From contig NZ_AULU01000003.1 in the NCBI RefSeq assembly GCF_000422445.1, positions 617,596 through 681,595 on the forward strand: a stretch of 64,000 nt of DNA, given 5' to 3'. Shown piece after piece: positions 37,235 to 46,879 of the stretch. This DNA comes from Paenibacillus assamensis DSM 18201. GTDB lineage: Bacteria; Bacillota; Bacilli; Paenibacillales; Paenibacillaceae. The notes beneath the pieces were generated by a model that had not been told where the DNA came from, ran no database searches, and worked only from the letters and a program-made list of their open reading frames with translations. The first letter of the stretch is position 1, and each line of letters starts with the position of its first letter. The translations under genes and the position numbers were made by a program.

Positions 37235-38521
37235 CTACACATGCAACTGCTCCGGATGAGCAAGCATGTTAGAAAATAACGATGTTGTCCCCGTCTGCAT
37301 CAAAATATCAACCAATCGTTCTCGCTGCTCCTGTTCAGGCACTCTCTTCGTTATGAACATCTGCTTCAGCAATTCTAACGCTTCTCTCATCTGAGCTTCA
37401 GTTGGCGGAGCCCCTGTTTCATCTAATTGCTCTTGCAATCGCTGTACTTGCTTGTACGGTGCCACAAACCCCTGTTCATACTCTTCCAAATCCCAATTGC
37501 GGTTTCTTGTGCATACAGCAGCTGCCAGACATCTTGTCACAACATTGTTGGCCGCTAGTCGACGAGTCTGCTCCAACAGATCTGGTGCCAATTCCTGCCG
37601 CAGTAGATCAAGCTCCGCTGCTTTTTCGTAGGAATAGCACACAATCGACTTGGCATCTGATTTCATAAATTGTGTCAACACCCGCTTCGCCCCAAGTTCG
37701 ACCGCTATGGAAACCCCGCCATCGCACAATTCCTGCATCGTCAAATCCCAACGCACAGGAGCCGTAAGTTGCTGTGTTAGACAGCTTGTGATCTGCGCTG
37801 GCGATTCGTAGGGCTTGCCTGTAACGTTCGCTACAACTGGGTATTCGAATGAACCAAATGTGCAGGCAACAAGCTCCTCTCTAAACTTGGCAGCAGCCGA
37901 GTGCATCAACGGACTATGAAAGGGAGCACTCACTTTTAGAAACGAGATGCGGGCTCCATCAGATTCCAATGTACGAGCTGCTTCCTCAACGGCCAGACGA
38001 TGCCCCGAAATGACCAACTGCTCCGACGAATTGTAATTAGAGACGACGACCATTCGTTCATCTGAACTTGACGCCTGCACACACACTGCTTCTATGCGCT
38101 CCCGACTGCTGCCAATAACGGCACACATCGCACCTGTCTCTTCAGCAGCAGCTTCCTGCATCAATTGTCCACGGCGCCGGACCAACCTCAACGCATCAGG
38201 AAATGATAGGACTCCTGCACAAGTTAGTGCCGAGAATTCGCCCAAGCTATGACCTGCTGCATAAGCAGGCACTACACCAATCTCCTCCATATACACTCGA
38301 TACGCAGCGACACTTACCGTAAGCAGTGCAGGCTGCGCGTACTCCGTTCGAGTTAACTCCTCCGGGCTTCCTGCGGCGATTATTTGCTGCAGATCGAACC
38401 CCAATACTTCATTCGCTTCTTCAAATACGGACCTTGCCGTTGCCGAGCGCTCAAGCAGTTCTTTGCCCATCCCGACATATTGCGAGCCTTGACCTGGAAA
38501 TAGAAGCGCAAGCTTTCTCAT
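37235..38521 (-). CDS. Trans-acting malonyl-CoA:ACP acyltransferase (FenF-like)
   Basis: The 428-aa protein has the FabD/FenF fold: FPGQGSQYVGMG, the nucleophile in GHSLGEFSALTCAG, and the His in APFHSPLMHSA. It loads malonyl units onto the ACPs of the two AT-less PKS proteins downstream. About 130 C-terminal residues follow the AT core, as in the FenF/ItuD acyltransferases of iturin-type loci. The ATG has AAAGGAG. The gap to the upstream NRPS gene is filled by four copies of an 8-bp repeat. Confidence 0.9.
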   Translation of the reverse strand: MRKLALLFPGQGSQYVGMGKELLERSATARSVFEEANEVLGFDLQQIIAAGSPEELTRTEYAQPALLTVSVAAYRVYMEEIGVVPAYAAGHSLGEFSALTCAGVLSFPDALRLVRRRGQLMQEAAAEETGAMCAVIGSSRERIEAVCVQASSSDERMVVVSNYNSSEQLVISGHRLAVEEAARTLESDGARISFLKVSAPFHSPLMHSAAAKFREELVACTFGSFEYPVVANVTGKPYESPAQITSCLTQQLTAPVRWDLTMQELCDGGVSIAVELGAKRVLTQFMKSDAKSIVCYSYEKAAELDLLRQELAPDLLEQTRRLAANNVVTRCLAAAVCTRNRNWDLEEYEQGFVAPYKQVQRLQEQLDETGAPPTEAQMREALELLKQMFITKRVPEQEQRERLVDILMQTGTTSLFSNMLAHPEQLHV

Positions 38522-38534
38522 TCACGTACTCCTT

Positions 38535-38566
38535 TCACGACATCACGACATCACGACATCACGACA
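38535..38566. repeat. Four perfect 8-bp tandem repeats at the NRPS2/AT junction
   Basis: The unit TCACGACA (plus strand) occurs four times without a mismatch and overlaps the stop codon of the NRPS gene at 38559-38561. The rest fills the intergenic spacer before the AT ribosome binding site. Slippage would change spacer length and, in the first copy, the NRPS C-terminus. Confidence 0.9.
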
Positions 38567-41500
38567 TGACACGACTTGCCGCCAATTGACGCAGCAGATC
38601 AACATAACCGTTAGCCAGCATTTGAATGGCTTCTTTTTTCATCCGCTTGTCGTTGAATTTGATCGATATAGATAGTTGCTCTTCATCCTGATCGTCTATC
38701 CCCCAAGCCATATCGTAAGACTCTAACAAGGTCGAATCGATCTCCATGTCCTGCTGATCGTAGACGAGCGGCAATATTTCGTCTTCCGCCTTCTTCAACT
38801 GTTCGGATGTAATTGAACGAATCGCATAATGACCTACCGCACCGCTAACTTGTGCTTCGTGTATATAGTGAAACAGTTCTTCAAACCCGCTAATTTCCCC
38901 CATGTCGATCGACAAGGAAATTACCTGCTCCCCACCATCTTGCAAGCATTGAATGGAGGCATCAGGCTTCTCATTCCACTCGCTGAACAGATACAACACG
39001 ATTCCCGCAAGTACATCAAACGAAGACACTTGCGCACCCTCGGCTATTGCAATGACCTGTTCACGGAGATTGGATTGAAGGTGGAATCGGACAATTCCTA
39101 TCCCAGTACCATGCCATTTACGATGGAAAACATCTGCAGGCAGCTGTTGATAGTCGATACGCAGAGCATCATCGTCGCGTTCACTCCCCGATTGCCTTTC
39201 GTCTATCCATTTCGCTAATCTAGCAACCGTCGAATACGTGAACAAATCTACAATCGCGATCCCCCATGCGTACTCTTTCTCCAGCTTGGCATGCAGTTGC
39301 ATAAGCAAGATGGAGTTGCCCCCTAGGTCAAAGAAATGATCATGCAGCCCGATATGCTCCAGCTTCAACACTTCTTGCCATACACGACGAATGTTCTGCT
39401 CTGTCTCACTGGCATCGTGATCCCTCATCGAATGACCTGCATGCTCATTAGGCAACCGCGTAGAAACTTGCAATAAAGCTTTGCGGTCCAATTTGTTGTT
39501 CGATGTCTTCGGGATGTTCTCAATATGATAGAAAGAAGCAGGAATCATATAGGCTGGTATACTTAGAGCCATTGCCTCTCGCAGCTCATTAGCGGTAATC
39601 GTCTCACTCGTCTTTACATACGCAGCCAGCGACATCATGCCATGTTCATCTTGATGTGCAAGTACAACTGCCCCGTCAACCGCTGGATGGGTCAGCAGGC
39701 AATGCTCGATATCACCTAGCTCGACACGATAACCACGAATTTTCACTTGATGATCATTTCTGCCTACATACTGCAAGCTTCCATCCGACATCCACATCCC
39801 TACATCCCCGGTACGATACATGCGCTCATCCGCGTAGAACGGATCTTCAGCAAAGTAGCGAGCGGTCAGTTCAGCTCTGTTCAAATAGCCGCGAGCCACA
39901 CCCGCTCCAGCGATACATATCTCCCCGGGCACACCTATCGGCACAGGGTGCCCGTAACGATCAAGCACATACACACGATAATTGAGTATCGGTTTGCCTA
40001 TCGGAATGCTTCCCCGGGCTAAATCAACAGACGAATACCGATGATAGGTCGCGCATACCGTTGCTTCTGTAGGACCATACGTATTGTAAATATTCGCTTT
40101 GCCTGACAAAGACGATATATATTCGGGCTTCAATACGTCTCCACCACTAATGAAGGTTTTGACGCTATCCATGCCTCCCCGTGTATTTAGCTCATTCAGC
40201 AGCAACGGAGAAACTGAAATGAGCGTAATTTGATAATTATCGATTAGTTGAATCAACTTAGGAATGTCGATAACATCCATCTTGTTAGCTATCACAACAT
40301 GACCGCCTACGAGTAATACCGGATACGCTTCCTCGACGAATTGATCAAAGGAAAACGAAGCTTGCATCAAACATATATCGTTCTCAGTCAATTGAAACTC
40401 GTGTTGAAAGGCGTCTACATAAACTAGCAAGTTGCGATGCTCGATAACGACCCCTTTCGGCGTACCAGTCGTACCCGATGTATAGAGAATGTAAGCCGCG
40501 TCGCCCGACTTGTTCCTATGAGGGAGGTTGCTCTCTTCATTTCTCTCCGGCATCGATGACTGAGCACGATCATCGTTTTGTCCATGTACATTCACAATCG
40601 TCCCCGTAAATGTAATAGAGTCTGGCAGCCGATCATCTGCAGCGACTAACTTCGTTGCTTGGCAATCTTCCAATATCTGATTAATCCGACCTGGTGCGTA
40701 TTCATAATCGATAGGGACATAAGCTGCCCCCGTCTTTAGCACAGCCAATAAAGCAATAATGAGCTGCTCTGAACGTTCCAGCCAGATGGCGATAGGTTCA
40801 TCCACACATACACCAAGATCGCTCAGTCGGTGTGCAAGGCGGTTCGCTGCCGCATTCATTTCGGCAAATGTATAGCTACGTTCCCCGCATCTAATGGCAA
40901 TGCGATCAGGAAACTGTGCCACTATTCGTTCAAACCGAACCTGCAAAATGTCAGCTTCTTCATGCTCGGTGTTACTTGCAGGTACTGGCTTGGAGTTGAA
41001 CGTATGCAGCAGTTGTTCTCGCTCTTGTCCATTCAAGAGTCCAATTTCGCTAATACGCAGCTCACTATTCTCACAAACCTGCTCTACAATTCGCTTAAAG
41101 TGACCAGCTAGCCGCTCGACCATAGCCGCTGAGAAGCAGCTCGCATCATAAGCAAACTCCAACTCTATGTCCCCATTACCAAGCAGTTGCACACCAATTG
41201 TCATCCCGTAATGCGTCGATTCTTCCATTTCGTAATGCTCGATTTGCAAAGCTCCCGTTTGCCCGATACTCTTATCTAGCGGATAATTTTCAATAACCAT
41301 AATCGTGTTAAACAATGGCTCGTAATGATCAGCACCACTATAAGCATGAATATCAACTAGCGGTGTTAGCTCCACATCTACTCTTCGTCTTACTTGTTCA
41401 TCGACCGCTTTAACGACTTGGCTGGCTAGCTCATCGGACTGCCAACGCATCCGAAGTGGAATTGTATTAATAAACAAACCAATCATCTCTTCCACACCAG

Positions 41501-42407
41501 CCAGTTCTGGTGGTCTGCCTGACACCGTTGTACCAAACAGCACATCTTCGGTCTGACAATAGCGTCCGAGCAGCAGGCCCCAAGTGGTGTACAAGAGCGC
41601 GGCCAAAGTCACTTTATGCTGCTGTGTATATCGATGCATTTGTTGTGCCGTCTGGACAGAAACATCTAACTTATAACGGGAGTTGCTATGACCAGTTCCT
41701 TCCCTATCATCTCGATCAAATAGCAATTCTGACGGTTCTACTAATCGAGTCCGCTCTTGCCAACCAGCCAGCTCTTGCTCCCAATATTGCTGTTGTATCC
41801 CCTTGTCTTGACGCTGTTGCAGCTGTACATAGTGCTTAAACGGGGTTTTGATAGATTCGCTGTTGAACCGTATATCCGTCCCGTCACAGAGCGCTTGATA
41901 AGCTTGCATAAACGCTTTGAGCAATATTCCGTTGCTCCAACCGTCCAATAAAATATGATGCCAAGTTAGTATCGTTTCGCTTGTTTCACTATCCAGCAAG
42001 CATAGTCCGATTCGAAGCGGTGAAACTCCAATATCTAGCTCCTGATGACGATCTTTCGCTTTCAGTTCGGCAACAAGAGTCTCCGCATATGCTCTCGGAT
42101 AAGAAGAGAAATCATGCACCTCAATCGGTATTTCCTTCTCTTTCAATACGATTTGAACGGGCTTCTCCAGCTTCTCCCACCGATAGATCGTCCGCAGCAC
42201 ATCGTTGGCGCGAGCAACTGCTTGCCATGCCTGCTTGTATCGTTCAACGGAACAATTGCCTACTAGGCGCATCGAAAATTGCTGCGTGTAATGCCCCTTG
42301 TCTTTGTCGCTTCGATAATGGAACAGCAGGCCTTCCTGCATCGGCGTCAATGCAATGATATCCTCGACATTTTCCCTATCCAATAGATTGGACTTCGTCT
42401 CTCCCAT
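38559..42407 (-). CDS. NRPS module C-A-T with a C-terminal half condensation domain
   Basis: The protein of about 1280 aa has a condensation domain with HHILLDG (about 150-156), an adenylation domain (ILYTSGTTGTPKG; NTYGPTEATVCATY; YRTGDVG; NKLDRK) and a carrier with FFDLGGNSI (Ser about 1032). By hand alignment to PheA the specificity residues read D-Q-E-S-I-G-T-V-C-K, which I cannot assign to an amino acid. The last 200 residues (GIVRFHLQSNLREQ..., then a region like the C-domain end) match only the second half of a condensation domain and have no HHxxxDG. The ATG at 42407 with AGAGG upstream is preferred to that at 42425. It passes its chain to the KS-KR-ACP protein. Confidence 0.88.
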   Translation of the reverse strand: MGETKSNLLDRENVEDIIALTPMQEGLLFHYRSDKDKGHYTQQFSMRLVGNCSVERYKQAWQAVARANDVLRTIYRWEKLEKPVQIVLKEKEIPIEVHDFSSYPRAYAETLVAELKAKDRHQELDIGVSPLRIGLCLLDSETSETILTWHHILLDGWSNGILLKAFMQAYQALCDGTDIRFNSESIKTPFKHYVQLQQRQDKGIQQQYWEQELAGWQERTRLVEPSELLFDRDDREGTGHSNSRYKLDVSVQTAQQMHRYTQQHKVTLAALLYTTWGLLLGRYCQTEDVLFGTTVSGRPPELAGVEEMIGLFINTIPLRMRWQSDELASQVVKAVDEQVRRRVDVELTPLVDIHAYSGADHYEPLFNTIMVIENYPLDKSIGQTGALQIEHYEMEESTHYGMTIGVQLLGNGDIELEFAYDASCFSAAMVERLAGHFKRIVEQVCENSELRISEIGLLNGQEREQLLHTFNSKPVPASNTEHEEADILQVRFERIVAQFPDRIAIRCGERSYTFAEMNAAANRLAHRLSDLGVCVDEPIAIWLERSEQLIIALLAVLKTGAAYVPIDYEYAPGRINQILEDCQATKLVAADDRLPDSITFTGTIVNVHGQNDDRAQSSMPERNEESNLPHRNKSGDAAYILYTSGTTGTPKGVVIEHRNLLVYVDAFQHEFQLTENDICLMQASFSFDQFVEEAYPVLLVGGHVVIANKMDVIDIPKLIQLIDNYQITLISVSPLLLNELNTRGGMDSVKTFISGGDVLKPEYISSLSGKANIYNTYGPTEATVCATYHRYSSVDLARGSIPIGKPILNYRVYVLDRYGHPVPIGVPGEICIAGAGVARGYLNRAELTARYFAEDPFYADERMYRTGDVGMWMSDGSLQYVGRNDHQVKIRGYRVELGDIEHCLLTHPAVDGAVVLAHQDEHGMMSLAAYVKTSETITANELREAMALSIPAYMIPASFYHIENIPKTSNNKLDRKALLQVSTRLPNEHAGHSMRDHDASETEQNIRRVWQEVLKLEHIGLHDHFFDLGGNSILLMQLHAKLEKEYAWGIAIVDLFTYSTVARLAKWIDERQSGSERDDDALRIDYQQLPADVFHRKWHGTGIGIVRFHLQSNLREQVIAIAEGAQVSSFDVLAGIVLYLFSEWNEKPDASIQCLQDGGEQVISLSIDMGEISGFEELFHYIHEAQVSGAVGHYAIRSITSEQLKKAEDEILPLVYDQQDMEIDSTLLESYDMAWGIDDQDEEQLSISIKFNDKRMKKEAIQMLANGYVDLLRQLAASRVMS

Positions 42408-42443
42408 ACAGCCACATCCTCTCATGCTGGACCATTTACTCGT

Positions 42444-45400
42444 TTAACCTTTTTCAGAATAAACAAGTTCTCTATTCTCTTCGTTCTGCACGATCTGTAC
42501 GACTTGCCCAAGCTCCATCTTGATTACTTGATCTGCCATATGGAAATATCGATCATCATGTGTAATCGCAATGATGCATTTACCTCGCTGTTTCAACTCA
42601 GGCAATAACGTGTGATAGAAAAATGCTCGGTACTCCGGATCTTGATCTGCTGCCCACTCATCAAACAAGCAAATCGGTCGATCCTCCAAATAACTAATGA
42701 GCAGCGCCAGACGCTTGCGTTGACCTGTTGACAATTTGGTCGTATTTAACGCTCCGTCACGGATTTCCACCTTATCCTGCAAATGAAGAACATTCAGGTA
42801 ATAAGCGATTTCCGACTGTTTCGTGGAGTACGGAACACCATACAGCTTATCGAATAAATAAAAGTCGCTGAATATGGCTGAAAACTGCTGGCTAAGATCT
42901 CTTGGTGCGATAGACTGGCCATTGATCGTTATGCCGCCCTGTACAGGCTCATAAAGCCCCGTAATTAATTTCGCCAAGGTCGATTTGCCACTGCCATTGC
43001 CCCCAGTAATGAAAGTAATCTCGCCTGTGCGGAATGAGCAATCAATCGGACCTACCGCAAATCTCTCTCCTTCGCTATTTCCATAGTGATACTCGACTGC
43101 CTGCAGCTTAATCTCTACAGGCTCGTTAGCTTCCAAGCTCGATGCTGCTTGCTTCTCAGCTTCCTGAATGGAATCAAGCTCCTTCGACAGCTCGTTAATG
43201 CGATTCCAACTGATTCGCACGCGGAACAAGTTGGGGATCGTACCTAGAATCCCGTGTACCGGCCCTGTCATATAGAGCAGGACGAATACGTAATTGCGCA
43301 GCGTACTGACCTTTAAATCATTAAACAACAACGGGAACAAGAAGACGACTGCACCAATGACGAATGTAAATAGCAACTCTCCAATGACGTTTACATTTGC
43401 GAACTTGAGATCCCCGCCAATCCGCTTCACACGATAGGTATGGCAGTTTTCCTGCATATCTTGTTGGAAATCTGTTCGCTTGTCTTTATTAAGGCTTAGC
43501 TCTTTAACCCCACCTGTCAGATCGCTAATAAATCGGAAAAATACGTTCTGAATGTCACGTGTCTGCTCCCATAGCTGGTTGGCTTTTAACCCTATAAAAT
43601 AATGCAAGCCAGCAGCCACTACGATAAATCCTATCGCCATGAGCACGCCCATCGGGCTAATCATGCCCATGTACACAAAGCAGCTGATTAAGGTGACTAA
43701 GCTAGTAGCTCCTGTGATTACAATATTGGAGAAGCCGGATATCGTCTCTGTATCGTTATTGAGTGAAGCAGGAATTTTCCCTTCTTCTACCCCTTCAATT
43801 CTCTGATACGACGTATTTAATATTTTCCCAAGCAATTCCATTCTTTTCTCATATACCATGTCATTTGCGATGCGGACCAAACGAGTACGGACCAACTTCT
43901 GCCCGAAGACGTAGATTGCGATACCGAGTACAAAATAGACAAACAACCCGCTCTGAAACTTCTCAATATCCCGATTCAATGTTTCATTGACGATAAATAT
44001 GATTAAGGCATTACCAAAGCCGCTTGCGACACTAAGCAGCGTAATCGCAAAAAAGGAGCGGTCATCGGATTTAGGAAACACAGTCGTAAACAGGAAGTAG
44101 AGTCCGAACAGGAACATCGTTGTATACATGGAAACAACAGCGTATATAAGCGTATTAGGTGCCCAAACTCGAACAAATGCCCAGTCCACGCCCCAAAATA
44201 AAGTACTCGGAATTTGATAAAAACAGTATGCAAGCCCTACCATAAATGCCGCGAATATCGAGAATCCTACAATCGTAGTCGCGTGGCGACCAACATAGCG
44301 ACGATTGCCTCGAACGGCCTGCCAGATGGCTTTACTCGTCAGCCATAGAACTAACAAGACAACTGGCGTCGTTAATAACAGTACGACAGAGGAAATCATA
44401 TCGATACTTTTGTACATATCACTTCCAGGCTCTGGTACTTCCTTGTCGAGCATCATGTTCATAATGCCTTGTGCCGTAGTGCTCGTGTAGGGAGAATTCA
44501 TGTTGGTAAGCACAGCTACACCATATCCATCATGCGGACGAACGGCAAAGTAGGACGAATAATTGGGATTAGCACCTGCATGCGCTAGCATCCCCGTTCC
44601 ATTCTGGTACACACTCCAACCACCAGCGTAGGAAGAACCATCTCCAGCAGGCGATACAGAACGATCCGGTTCATGAGCGCGAATGAGCCATTTCTCAAAA
44701 CTTTTCGCTTCAGGCACCGTGCCCATTTGAATTTTGAGCCATGCTGCCACATCTAGCGAATTGGAAATAACATAACCTGCGGGTGTGTTACCTCTATACA
44801 TAGGCGCATCATAAGCTGCTGCACGCAGCATGTTATATTTGTAGCCTTGAGCCAATTCTCCATTTGCTGCTGCTTCCTCACGGAACAAGTACGTGTCACT
44901 AAGTTTCAGCGGAGCTAGTACATGCTGCTTGATATACGCCTCATAGGTCATGCCTGATTGTTGTTGAATAATTAGACCCAGCACATCATAGTTAATCGTT
45001 GCATACGAATACGTTTCACCGGGTTCATCGTCGAGCTTCTGCCCAATCTGAGTACGCACTGTGGCTTCAAGTGCTTCAGCATCCTCAGCAATAGGAATAT
45101 CACTGATACTTTTAAACGGAATGCCGCTTGTATGATACAGCAAATGCTTCAACCGGATAGGAGCAGGCTTGCCTTCGTACGTTGTCTCCAACCAAGGGAG
45201 ATACTTCGTTACTGGATCTTCTAGATTCACAAGTCCTTGCTCTTCCATCTGAATGAATGCTAGTGCTGTATAGGCCTTACTCGTAGAGCCAAGCTCAAAC
45301 AATGTCTCTGGTCGAACAGGCAGCTCTTTGTCGACATCCGCGTAGCCAAACCCTTTTTGATAAACCGTTTCCCCACCTTTAACGATGACAACTGACATCC

Positions 45401-45572
45401 CAGGTATTTTCGATTTATCCATCATTTCTTCCACGTAAGCATCAATATTACTGATCGTTGCAGCACCAATTGTTGAAGCTGCTGTCGCAGCCGCTGCAAC
45501 TGAACCTACTGTGCTTACACTTAACATAACAATCAAACTAATCGATAATAGCAGCCTTTTCACATTACACAT
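42444..45572 (-). CDS. Prodrug-type serine peptidase fused to ABC exporter (ZmaM-like)
   Basis: The protein of about 1042 aa begins with a signal peptide. An extracytoplasmic S12/beta-lactamase-fold peptidase (to about 380) follows, with S-x-x-K in GSTSKAY, YATINY as the Tyr motif and HAG as the third motif. Three membrane helices come next, then a full ABC exporter half (about 480-1035) with Walker A TGGNGSGKSTLAK, signature LSTGQRKRLAL and Walker B ICLFDEWAADQD, of the PvdE cyclic-peptide-exporter type. This order matches type II prodrug-activating D-Asn peptidases such as ZmaM, which remove N-acyl-D-Asn during export. The ATG at 45572 overlaps the glycosyltransferase stop by 8 bases. Confidence 0.88.
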   Translation of the reverse strand: MCNVKRLLLSISLIVMLSVSTVGSVAAAATAASTIGAATISNIDAYVEEMMDKSKIPGMSVVIVKGGETVYQKGFGYADVDKELPVRPETLFELGSTSKAYTALAFIQMEEQGLVNLEDPVTKYLPWLETTYEGKPAPIRLKHLLYHTSGIPFKSISDIPIAEDAEALEATVRTQIGQKLDDEPGETYSYATINYDVLGLIIQQQSGMTYEAYIKQHVLAPLKLSDTYLFREEAAANGELAQGYKYNMLRAAAYDAPMYRGNTPAGYVISNSLDVAAWLKIQMGTVPEAKSFEKWLIRAHEPDRSVSPAGDGSSYAGGWSVYQNGTGMLAHAGANPNYSSYFAVRPHDGYGVAVLTNMNSPYTSTTAQGIMNMMLDKEVPEPGSDMYKSIDMISSVVLLLTTPVVLLVLWLTSKAIWQAVRGNRRYVGRHATTIVGFSIFAAFMVGLAYCFYQIPSTLFWGVDWAFVRVWAPNTLIYAVVSMYTTMFLFGLYFLFTTVFPKSDDRSFFAITLLSVASGFGNALIIFIVNETLNRDIEKFQSGLFVYFVLGIAIYVFGQKLVRTRLVRIANDMVYEKRMELLGKILNTSYQRIEGVEEGKIPASLNNDTETISGFSNIVITGATSLVTLISCFVYMGMISPMGVLMAIGFIVVAAGLHYFIGLKANQLWEQTRDIQNVFFRFISDLTGGVKELSLNKDKRTDFQQDMQENCHTYRVKRIGGDLKFANVNVIGELLFTFVIGAVVFLFPLLFNDLKVSTLRNYVFVLLYMTGPVHGILGTIPNLFRVRISWNRINELSKELDSIQEAEKQAASSLEANEPVEIKLQAVEYHYGNSEGERFAVGPIDCSFRTGEITFITGGNGSGKSTLAKLITGLYEPVQGGITINGQSIAPRDLSQQFSAIFSDFYLFDKLYGVPYSTKQSEIAYYLNVLHLQDKVEIRDGALNTTKLSTGQRKRLALLISYLEDRPICLFDEWAADQDPEYRAFFYHTLLPELKQRGKCIIAITHDDRYFHMADQVIKMELGQVVQIVQNEENRELVYSEKG

Positions 45573-46809
45573 GGCACACCTTCTGCTTCGCAAATTGGAT
45601 GATTTCATTAACAGCATGATCTAAGCCGCCAGTGGCCTCAAAGGACTGCTCGACACGCTTACAATTGTCTCGATAATGTGTATTCCATAATACTTGTTCC
45701 ACTGCGTCTCGCAGCTCGTCCGTACTCGCTTCATGATTGCGCATGTAGATGCCGGCACCTGACCGTTCAACCATTAATGCTCCCATAAATTCATCGAATG
45801 TTTGAGGCAGAACGACCATCGGCACGCGATTGCAAATTGATTCATAAATGCTATTCGCTCCACCGTGTGTAACAAACGCATCGGCCCGACGCAAGAGTTC
45901 CAACTGTGGCACATACGACCTAACAATAAAATTATCTGGAACAGCGCTGAATGCTGTTGGATCGGTATGCATACCAATCGACATCACCACTTGATACGGG
46001 CTATCACCAAATGCTTTGAAGCAAGTCTCATACAGTTCGGACAAATGATTCAAGATCGTTCCAAAAGCAATGTAGACAAGTGGTCTATCATTTAACCGCT
46101 CGAAAGGGAAATCTATCGGTTCCAATCTAGGATAAATGTCGTAGCCTGCGAATAAATGGGTATTGTCAAACACTTCCTCATGAATTTGAAATTCGCGAGA
46201 TGTGAACAATAGATTTAACTTTTCTTTGCTGCAAAAAATATCATTCATTACATTAAGCGACGGCTTCCCATATTTGAGCGATATAACACGTGCCAACTTG
46301 TCCAGCAGCTTGCGATACACATCATGCTTCCCTTTATGTTTGAGATAAAGTGGATCGTCCGCAGCGAGAAGCACGTACTCCATAAAGAACGATGGATCCT
46401 TCTGAGCCATCTCATCGATAAATGGGAAGTTCGCGAATACAGCAATTCCCGGAATTTGCAACTTGGCCGCGAACTCCTTGCCCCACAAGCAGAAGCTGTC
46501 ATGAATAATATAATCTGGCTGCAGTTGAGAAACTTCTTCCTGTAGTTCCTCAACTAATACCCGGCATTTATCCATAAGAAAGTCCGCAAATACAAGAAGC
46601 GTCTCGATGCCGCTGCCTTTATGCATTTCAAAGCTAAGCAAACCTCGATAACTGCGGAATGAAGCTCCCGTTTGTTCAATTTTTTCACGAAATGGATCAC
46701 TACAGTAATAAATGACCTCTTCGCCTCTCTCAATCAACTTGTGAATTAAACCTAGCGTTGGATTCACATGCCCGTGCAGATCAACTCCAAAAAATACGAC
46801 TCTAGACAT
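45565..46809 (-). CDS. Macrolide-type (MGT, GT1) glycosyltransferase, in-operon copy
   Basis: The product is about 414 aa, GT-B fold: FFGVDLHGHVNPTLGL with the catalytic-base His, and the donor-binding region THGGANSIYES...LPQTFDEFMGA. Such UDP-sugar transferases inactivate or tailor antibiotics. The start at 46809 (MSRVVFFG) matches the paralogue at 53597. It lies between the Asn-loading NRPS and the prodrug exporter, fitting intracellular masking of the product. It is roughly half identical to the copy at 53597 by eye. Confidence 0.85.
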   Translation of the reverse strand: MSRVVFFGVDLHGHVNPTLGLIHKLIERGEEVIYYCSDPFREKIEQTGASFRSYRGLLSFEMHKGSGIETLLVFADFLMDKCRVLVEELQEEVSQLQPDYIIHDSFCLWGKEFAAKLQIPGIAVFANFPFIDEMAQKDPSFFMEYVLLAADDPLYLKHKGKHDVYRKLLDKLARVISLKYGKPSLNVMNDIFCSKEKLNLLFTSREFQIHEEVFDNTHLFAGYDIYPRLEPIDFPFERLNDRPLVYIAFGTILNHLSELYETCFKAFGDSPYQVVMSIGMHTDPTAFSAVPDNFIVRSYVPQLELLRRADAFVTHGGANSIYESICNRVPMVVLPQTFDEFMGALMVERSGAGIYMRNHEASTDELRDAVEQVLWNTHYRDNCKRVEQSFEATGGLDHAVNEIIQFAKQKVCHV

Positions 46810-46879
46810 ATAAGATGGTACGACCTCCTTTGAGATCTGGAATAACGAACTGGCGCAATCAAGCCGCATTCATCCATGA

